This document shows positions 58,582-64,000 of a stretch of DNA of 64,000 nucleotides, piece after piece. Origin of the DNA: JBEKCD01 sp050015055 (GTDB lineage: Archaea > Thermoproteota > Bathyarchaeia > Bathyarchaeales > Bathycorpusculaceae); contig JBEKCD010000013.1 in NCBI GenBank assembly GCA_050015055.1, forward strand, positions 1 through 64,000. Reading direction: 5' to 3'. Position numbers and translations under genes: made by a program. A model generated the notes under the pieces. That model searched no databases. It saw only the letters and a program-made list of their open reading frames with translations, and was not told the DNA's origin. Within the stretch, counting starts at the first letter, position 1. Every line of letters starts with the position of its first letter.

Positions 58582-59610
58582 ATGTGGGATCTCAGAATGC
58601 TCAACGACACGTCCAGGTCTCGTACAATCAACATATTAATGAAAATCCTACCACTGCTCGCTTTCATTATACCCATCACCGTGTTGTATTTTCTAGATCC
58701 TGTCGTCTTCGAGAAAACATGGAAGGGCAGAATATTCTACACTTTCTTCTTGTGGCTAATTTCGTTGGAGATAATCCTGAGCTGGGAAGAACTCCAAACA
58801 GGGAAAATCAAGAAGACGAAGTCTATACGAACTGGTGCTTTCTTTTTATCCCTTTTGTTGCCCATCGCATACGTTGTGGTCTCCAACTTTTACGGACTAA
58901 ATACCCTAATCGAGAATCTTGCACTTGGAAGAGGCATCTTGCACCCCTGGGCGGATGTGGTGCCTCTCTCAACCGAATACTTGGTGTTTGCAGCTCTTTT
59001 TGCGCTGATAATCCTGCTGGAATACGGAGTTCGCGGCTTAAAGGTGCACTCAATATCTGCGCTTTTCTTAGGGCTCATCGGAGCGATATACAGTATAGAC
59101 AACTTCTTTCCCTACGGGAGCTTCACCCCTTTCCAGATTTTTGTACCAACCACGGCCTCTTTTGCAGCCAATTTCCTGAATTTCTCAGGGTATCGAACAA
59201 TATGGGCGGGCATAAATAACGGTATGCCCGGATTGATTGCCATCGGTTCCCACGGAAGTTACCCCGCCACTATAGCTTGGCCTTGCTCGGGCATCGAGAG
59301 TCTTTTGATTTATGCTGTCACAATTCTGTTGTTTTTGAGAAATAGTGCTATTTCTTGGAAGCAAAGAACAGTCTATTTCGTGGCCGGTGGTGCCGTCACA
59401 TATTTCATAAACGTCCTGAGGATAGTGGCTATCTTCATGATTGGGGCCGACAGCGGTGCCACTGCTGCTAACACCTTCCATGATTTTTACGGTCAATTGT
59501 TTTCCATTTCATGGATAGTTTTCTATCCTTTGCTGATTATGGGCAGCCGAGCTTTTTGGGGGAAAACTGGAGACATTGACACTACAGCCGTTAAGGATGG
59601 TACCGACTAG
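58582..59610 (+). CDS. archaeosortase/exosortase family protein
   Basis: The membrane protein has about eight hydrophobic segments and the catalytic triad of the exosortase/archaeosortase family: Cys235 in AWPCSGIESL, Arg280 in NVLRIVAIF and His300 in TFHDFYGQ. These transpeptidases recognise a C-terminal tripartite signal (short motif, membrane helix, basic tail), cut before the helix and may attach the protein to a lipid. ATG 58582 fits a leaderless start; ATG 58564 is the alternative. No PGF- or PEF-type substrate gene is adjacent; the secreted protein at 40808-42916 is one candidate. Its stop shares CTAG with the convergent gins15. Confidence 0.86.
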   Translation: MWDLRMLNDTSRSRTINILMKILPLLAFIIPITVLYFLDPVVFEKTWKGRIFYTFFLWLISLEIILSWEELQTGKIKKTKSIRTGAFFLSLLLPIAYVVVSNFYGLNTLIENLALGRGILHPWADVVPLSTEYLVFAALFALIILLEYGVRGLKVHSISALFLGLIGAIYSIDNFFPYGSFTPFQIFVPTTASFAANFLNFSGYRTIWAGINNGMPGLIAIGSHGSYPATIAWPCSGIESLLIYAVTILLFLRNSAISWKQRTVYFVAGGAVTYFINVLRIVAIFMIGADSGATAANTFHDFYGQLFSISWIVFYPLLIMGSRAFWGKTGDIDTTAVKDGTD

Positions 59611-60155
59611 TTGACTTCAACTTTTTCGGCCAGATTCTGCTTGGCTAGAATCCTTGCGTTTTCGGCGGGCAGGGATGCAACGTCCTCGGTTTTGAATGGC
59701 CCGTAGGTTTTCATGTCTGCGCCGATAATGGCTGGAATTTCTTTCAACATGCGCATGGTAATCCTCTTGTGCTTCAAGTCGCTCATGGTTTTTGGTTCAT
59801 GCCCATGCAGGATTTCCGATGCAAAATTCGATACTATCTCAGCCAGCGGTGAAATCTTTCCGTAGATCTGTTCGTCCTCAACCACCAACACGTCGCGTGA
59901 GACCTCTTCTCCCCTCGCTGCTTTGTAAAGGATTTTCCTGTATCTTGCCCGTATCAGTTCCGTTACCATGCGTTTCATGTTCTGCATTTCTTTTTTCAGG
60001 AGATTCGCCTTGACGGTTCTCTTGTCCAGCATTCGGCTTTCTTCTTTGAGCTTCTTCGCGTATTCAACGATTCCCGCGTAGAAGTCTGGTGGGAGCCGGA
60101 CCAGTTCAGGGTCTTCGAGTTCTTGTTTCCAAATCTCATATAATTGACTGTACAT
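59607..60155 (-). CDS. gins15: GINS complex subunit Gins15 (Gins51)
   Basis: The helical A-domain comes first (YSQLYEIWKQELEDPELVRLP, AGIVEYAKKLKEESRMLD, then LKKEMQNMKRMVTELIRARY), followed by the small B-domain at the C-terminus (PAIIGADMKTYGPFKTEDVA, PAENARILAKQNLAEKVEV). This A-before-B order and 182 residues are those of Gins15/51. The priS gene ends 2 nt upstream, as in crenarchaea, linking primase and helicase cofactor. Confidence 0.9.
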   Translation of the reverse strand: MYSQLYEIWKQELEDPELVRLPPDFYAGIVEYAKKLKEESRMLDKRTVKANLLKKEMQNMKRMVTELIRARYRKILYKAARGEEVSRDVLVVEDEQIYGKISPLAEIVSNFASEILHGHEPKTMSDLKHKRITMRMLKEIPAIIGADMKTYGPFKTEDVASLPAENARILAKQNLAEKVEVN

Positions 60156-60157
60156 TT

Positions 60158-61372
60158 CTAGTCTATCACTTCCGCTCTTTTCCGGCAGATGAGGAGCACA
60201 ACTGCTGCAGTCGGCAACTCAATTTTCTGATTTGTGTAAGGGCCGAACGTTTGATCCCCCAGCCTAAACTCAGGTGCATTAGAGACGAGAACTGTGGCTG
60301 TGCCCTTTTTAAAGGCTATCGCGCTCTTGAAGGGGTCAAAGCCCTCTATCGTCGGAACTGGAAACTCGGTTTTTTTCAGTCCCGTTTTGCCGTGCAATGT
60401 ACTTCCAAGTCTGATCAGGCGGTGAGTGTCCGTTGTGACCACCGTATCCACGCTGGCTGATTGTGATATTACGAAGTGTTCAACAATCTTCTTCCACGTT
60501 TCGGGACCCACTCCTCTGACTGCTTCCCAGGGCTTTGATTCGTTCAGGTTCCTCAGAACTGCTGTCCTGTTCTTGACCATGGTCTCAGCAACATTTCCTT
60601 TCAGCCCTATTTCTCTGTAATCCTCTACTTTGGCTTCGGCGACGAACGCGTGGATCCCTCTTGCGATTCGCCCTCGCCAGCCAGGATCAGTCACATTCAA
60701 CATTTTCGGCCCTCTCTCAATCAGCTCGTAGAAGGCAGTGTCTAAACCTAAGCCGCACACATAATCAACGATTTCCTTGCGAGCGATACCATCAAGATTC
60801 ATTACAGCTTCATGTTCCACGTGCACGTGATAACCTCTATGTCCCGAGAAGAATACGCGGAGTTCCTTGTCAGAGAAGCCGAAATCCTTCATCAGTATGT
60901 CCAGAAGCTTCACAGTCTCATACTTTGCAGAAGCAAGACAGACTTCGCAGGGCCAGGTGCTTTCATCGAACTTTTCACTACTGCAGACCGGACAATTCTC
61001 GGGTACGACTCCCCTTCCTGCGAAGCCGCACTTGCCGCAGGTCCATTGGTCATGAACCTTGTCGCAGGACGTGGGGATATGGTCAGCATCGATGTCGAAA
61101 ATCAAGTCCGCACCCAACCATCCCTTCCTTTCCATCTCAGCCAGTGGGTCTTCATAATAAGCGCATGAGAAATAGGCATCTCTGGGCACGGAATCGCCCA
61201 GGAAGGAGATTAACTTGTTTTTGGCGTCAAAGCTCTTGTGGCGGAGCATCCATCCTTCAAACGTGGCGAAGCCGAATTCGCGTCTCTCAATCATTGATAG
61301 GTTTTCGCTGAAAGAGAACTCTTTCGTATAGTGTTCTCTAAACGCTTGCTGTACAAAAGCAATCGAGTTCAA
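60158..61372 (-). CDS. priS: DNA primase small catalytic subunit PriS
   Basis: The catalytic acidic pair is in FDIDADHIP (93-97), the zinc-binding cysteines at 112, 115, 127, 130, 142 and 145, and the nucleotide-binding SGHRGYHVHVEH at 176-187. TTDTHRLIRLGSTLHGKTGLK is the family signature near residue 315. 404 residues, complete. The start is a TTG 61372; TTTTTATCC near 61405 may be the TATA box. It is co-transcribed with gins15. PriS synthesises primers with PriL, which is not in the window. Confidence 0.95.
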   Translation of the reverse strand: MNSIAFVQQAFREHYTKEFSFSENLSMIERREFGFATFEGWMLRHKSFDAKNKLISFLGDSVPRDAYFSCAYYEDPLAEMERKGWLGADLIFDIDADHIPTSCDKVHDQWTCGKCGFAGRGVVPENCPVCSSEKFDESTWPCEVCLASAKYETVKLLDILMKDFGFSDKELRVFFSGHRGYHVHVEHEAVMNLDGIARKEIVDYVCGLGLDTAFYELIERGPKMLNVTDPGWRGRIARGIHAFVAEAKVEDYREIGLKGNVAETMVKNRTAVLRNLNESKPWEAVRGVGPETWKKIVEHFVISQSASVDTVVTTDTHRLIRLGSTLHGKTGLKKTEFPVPTIEGFDPFKSAIAFKKGTATVLVSNAPEFRLGDQTFGPYTNQKIELPTAAVVLLICRKRAEVID

Positions 61373-61418
61373 GTATGCTCAACTCTAAATTTGATGCAGG
61401 GATAAAAAGCATTTCGTT

Positions 61419-62252
61419 CTAGGCCACATTCGCCAGTAAGCCCGCTAACATCGCAAATCCTTTCATTCCGAGAAGAATTGTGCATCCGAAAGCTATGTCA
61501 GGTTTCTCAACTAGCTCGGAAAGACTCTCCACCCAAGCTAGTAAGGAATGTCTGACAACGCGCGAAAAGACTTGCTTATTGGAGCGATGCATGAAGGTTG
61601 GCATGGATTCTCCGTAGCGAAGGTTTCGGGTCATTATTCCTTTGACTGAAACTGGTTCACAGTGGTACAGCATGGATTGACAGGAGACTTCCTTGATGTT
61701 CCTTTCTTTTAATCTTTGATAAAGGTCATAATCCTCACCCCAAAGCAGAGAAGCATCGAACATTCCCACGCGAATCAACTGTTCCTTTGCAAAAAAGCGT
61801 GGTTTCCCCGAAAGAATCTTTCGCAGCGTCCCGTATCTCTGTTCGACCTTCCCGTAATAATTCTTCCATTCCGCTGAACAGGAGCCCCAGAATCCCTCTC
61901 CGATGAAAAGTTCTGGAACCCTGACCATGCCTGCCTTTTCTTCCTCGCACTTTATGACACACTCTTCAACTACACACCGAGATAAGACCTGATCTGAATC
62001 AACAAAAAAGACGTATTTTCCTGCGGAGTTGACGATGCCTGTATTCCTGGCCGATGCAGGGGTTGATCTTAGTTGCACGACATTCGCCCCAAGGGTTCTG
62101 GCAACATTCATTGTTGTGTCATTGCTGAAGTTGTCGACAACAATAACCTCAACACGAGAGTAACTCTGATTGTGTATGCTTTTGAGACAACGCGTGATCG
62201 TATCGCCGGCGTTGTACGTTGGAATTATTACTGATACTTTAGACGTATCCAT
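61419..62252 (-). CDS. glycosyltransferase family 2 protein
   Basis: The GT-A fold is evident: VSVIIPTYNAGDTITRCLKS, VEVIVVDNFSNDTT and YVFFVDSDQVLS (DxD-like). AKEQLIRVGMFDASLLWGEDYDLYQRLKE is the acceptor/helix motif with the catalytic ED. The C-terminus is hydrophobic (CTILLGMKGFAMLAGLLANV), suggesting membrane association. 277 residues. Donor and acceptor sugars are unknown. It lies 234 nt downstream of a GT4 gene of the same strand. Confidence 0.87.
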   Translation of the reverse strand: MDTSKVSVIIPTYNAGDTITRCLKSIHNQSYSRVEVIVVDNFSNDTTMNVARTLGANVVQLRSTPASARNTGIVNSAGKYVFFVDSDQVLSRCVVEECVIKCEEEKAGMVRVPELFIGEGFWGSCSAEWKNYYGKVEQRYGTLRKILSGKPRFFAKEQLIRVGMFDASLLWGEDYDLYQRLKERNIKEVSCQSMLYHCEPVSVKGIMTRNLRYGESMPTFMHRSNKQVFSRVVRHSLLAWVESLSELVEKPDIAFGCTILLGMKGFAMLAGLLANVA

Positions 62253-62486
62253 AGGTTCATTCCTTCCTGCAGACAGTCAACTGTTCAAGTATTAATGACG
62301 ATATCACGACACAGGCCACATTCTTGATAGCGCCAAAACCATGATCTGCAAATTCCAGACGAAAGTCATTCGGCGAAGCTGAACTGAAGTTCTGCAATTA
62401 GCGCATGTCCCCGAACACGCAGATCTCACCTTAAGCGCAAGGTTGTTTTCCGTTGTATTTCTACTATTTTAACCTGCATTAAAAGG

Positions 62487-63590
62487 TTATACCCTTTTTT
62501 CCCCCAACAGTTCATGATAGGCGCTCATGATCCGCCTTGAATACTCTGGCCACTCAAGGAAGATATTGTCATCTTTTGAAAATCTGGGTGGATTTCTCCT
62601 TAAGGCTTCCGAAAGGGCGCGTGCAATTTCAGGGGGGCTTAGCGAGTCGACGCCTGTCGCCAACCCGGTCCTGACCAAATCCTTCAAAGCCCCGAAATTC
62701 AACACGACAGCAGGCACTCCGATCAATAACGCGTCGTAAACGACTCTGCTGAAACTTTCTAATTGTGAAAGAAGAATGAAAGCACTCGCTCTCGCGTATT
62801 CATCTAGCAGCTGCTCCCTTGACAATCCATGCTTCCATTCTACGAATGAGTCAAGCCCCAAACTGCGAGCGTGGGCGACTAAGAACTCGTGTTCCGGACC
62901 ATCACCTACTATGATGAGTATCGATTGGTCACTCTCTTTTCTCAAAAAACATGAAAAGCCTTCAAGAATTTTGTCAACATTCTTGTATCGTTTCAAGACC
63001 CCTACGTAAAGAATCCGATTCGGCTTTTCAGGGTGACGTTTTATGTGCCTAACCTCGTTCGCATCCATTCCCTCTGGAAGCAATTTGATGTTCCTGAATT
63101 TGGGGAAATCTTCGCGAAGTGCCCTTTCTTCGTAAGATGAATTGGCTATGGCAAGATCTGCTCTTGGGAAAACGATGTTCTTGAGAGCATATTTGTAGAG
63201 TTCAAACAGTGAATGCCGAAACACGGACTGGCCAAATCGATGATAATGCGGTTGCAGCAACATTTTTTGCTTCGCGTTTTTGGTTAGTGCTGCAAGAAAG
63301 GGTGGAAGAGTGTGAACATTGTGAACATGGATTATTTGGGCTTTTTCATGCAGCAGGTCAATCATGAATCTGGGTTCAGGAAGAAAAAGCGGATCATCTA
63401 GCACGGGGCGGAAACGTTTAACGAAGACTTGATTGATTCTTTGCTGCCTCGGGAGTTGTCGATTCAAGTCAACCGAATAGACAGTAACGTCAATGCCGTT
63501 TTCGACAAGTGTCTCGCTGATTTTCTTCACTATCGTTTCGACGCCTCCGATGCTCGGAAAATACTTGGGAGTCACTTGGAGCACGTGCAT
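62487..63590 (-). CDS. glycosyltransferase family 4 protein
   Basis: HVLQVTPKYFPSIGGVETIV is the classic GT4 N-terminus. LPEGMDANEVRHIKRHPEKPNRILYVGVLKRYKNVDKIL holds the donor-binding domain start, and FILLSQLESFSRVVYDALLIGVPAVVLN is the E-x(7)-E retaining GT4 motif. 367 residues, cytosolic. A possible hairpin (AACCT/AGGTT) at about 62470-62486 follows its stop. It follows the open-ended GT2-like gene by 34 nt. Confidence 0.9.
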   Translation of the reverse strand: MHVLQVTPKYFPSIGGVETIVKKISETLVENGIDVTVYSVDLNRQLPRQQRINQVFVKRFRPVLDDPLFLPEPRFMIDLLHEKAQIIHVHNVHTLPPFLAALTKNAKQKMLLQPHYHRFGQSVFRHSLFELYKYALKNIVFPRADLAIANSSYEERALREDFPKFRNIKLLPEGMDANEVRHIKRHPEKPNRILYVGVLKRYKNVDKILEGFSCFLRKESDQSILIIVGDGPEHEFLVAHARSLGLDSFVEWKHGLSREQLLDEYARASAFILLSQLESFSRVVYDALLIGVPAVVLNFGALKDLVRTGLATGVDSLSPPEIARALSEALRRNPPRFSKDDNIFLEWPEYSRRIMSAYHELLGEKRV

Positions 63591-63624
63591 TTGCTAGTTC
63601 TCCATCAACGAGACGTTGCTGCGT

Positions 63625-64000
63625 TCAGATTGGGGCTTTTGTGCTTTTTATTGGTTCCCAAGTGAAGGGAATATTGCCTTTGCTGAAAAGGATTCTCGCT
63701 TCCAAGTAGGCGACGATTTCTAGAAACCCTCCGGGCAACACATAAATGGTTTCGTTTCTTTTCAGTTTGAAGATTGCGCGTAACATGTTTTTGAAGCTCG
63801 ACGTTGAGACCTTGTACCCGGTTGTGTTTTGCAGTTGCATGTGGCCGATCCATATTCGTTTGCGTTGTTTTATTATATCGACGACGTTTGTTGGACACCT
63901 TATGTACACTAGAGCTTCAGGCGTGTAAAGTGTGTTCTTGTGTCGCTTTTGAATCGCGCCTTCAATGTAGGGCTCGTCGGTTGCGGTGTTTTCTGGGATC
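63625..64000 (-). CDS. glycosyltransferase family 2, membrane type, C-terminal part (cut by window edge)
   Basis: The frame is open at 64000 and gives DEPYIEGAIQKRHKNTLYTPEA, then IIKQRKRIWIGHMQLQNTTG (the (Q/R)xxRW-like motif of processive GT2 enzymes) and LPGGFLEIVAYLEARILF, before TGA at 63625-63627. This is the C-terminal end of a family 2 synthase with a final amphipathic or membrane segment. The N-terminal half lies outside the window. With the GT4 and GT2 genes downstream it forms a glycan cluster. Confidence 0.75.
   Translation of the reverse strand, partial: IPENTATDEPYIEGAIQKRHKNTLYTPEALVYIRCPTNVVDIIKQRKRIWIGHMQLQNTTGYKVSTSSFKNMLRAIFKLKRNETIYVLPGGFLEIVAYLEARILFSKGNIPFTWEPIKSTKAPI

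Noticed and set aside
57867..59219. 450-codon plus-strand open frame across aIF2alpha, S27e, L44e and the archaeosortase start
   Set aside because: It runs antisense to three certain ribosomal/initiation genes and out of frame through the archaeosortase; its translation has no domain and an odd composition.
60661..61311. 216-codon plus-strand frame opposite priS
   Set aside because: It is antisense to the catalytic and zinc regions of PriS and is full of Arg/Ser/His runs typical of shadow frames.

Overview
The window is archaeal chromosomal DNA with GC in the mid-40s percent, no rRNA and one intact tRNA. The lineage call rests on archaeal-only genes: MCM with Gins23, Gins15 with PriS, clamp loader RfcS/RfcL, RpoP, L44e, S27e, aIF2-alpha, Nop10, a translin-family protein and an archaeosortase. 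The pairings gins23-mcm and priS-gins15, the TATA-type promoters and the mix of leaderless and GGAGGTGA-led starts fit the TACK branch, and a Bathyarchaeia-like organism is my best guess (inference; no marker was searched).

Layout. 0-12 kb: scattered metabolic genes (M48 protease, metallo-beta-lactamase hydrolase, SDR, GNAT, UDP-sugar dehydrogenase, flavodoxin, an ABC-2 exporter, a double-SIS protein). 12.4-14.5 kb: a small accessory patch with a transposase remnant, a signal-less oxyanion-binding-type protein, a Cys/His-rich miniprotein and a divergent HxlR regulator. 14.8-21.9 kb: a glutamine synthetase family gene followed by three overlapping glutamate-synthase-type genes. 22-28 kb: a repeat-rich gap, a CDF transporter, a PadR-ABC exporter unit, and an MFS gene interrupted by an in-frame TGA. 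28.2-33.1 kb: a GT4 / alpha-alpha-toroid / CBS / GH130 island bounded by a tRNA-Leu gene and a partial copy of its 3' end. 33.8-39.5 kb: a creatininase-family gene and a nucleotide-sugar block (NDP-sugar pyrophosphorylase, GlmM-type mutase, a dehydrogenase homologue without its catalytic Cys, a Gfo/Idh oxidoreductase). 39.5-47.3 kb: Trm112-like protein, RpoP, a large secreted anchored protein, an SHMT-like enzyme, translin, endonuclease V, HD and tRNA-binding proteins. 47.3-61.4 kb: the information-processing core (RfcL/RfcS, a glutamate-synthase-like gene and GDH, Gins23-MCM, PAC2-Nop10-aIF2alpha-S27e-L44e, archaeosortase, Gins15-PriS). 61.4-64 kb: glycosyltransferases, the last open at the right edge.

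How the genes fit together. Nitrogen assimilation appears twice: as the 15-22 kb GS/GOGAT-type operon, and as a GOGAT-like gene plus GDH that carry the same 15-bp promoter element. Surface glycan synthesis appears in at least four places (6.5, 28-32, 34-39 and 61-64 kb), consistent with a glycosylated envelope and with the archaeosortase and the sequon-rich secreted protein.

Non-coding DNA is unusually structured. One dispersed repeat family has an 87-88 nt internal period (7.9, 33.5 and 55.8 kb). A second about 90-bp family occurs in opposite orientations at 14.6 and 22.3 kb. GCGCGC tracts are concentrated in the gaps between genes (20 sites by eye, against 4 in genes). These, the tRNA-bounded island, the pseudo-dehydrogenase and two genes that seem to start at AUC are the points most worth following up.
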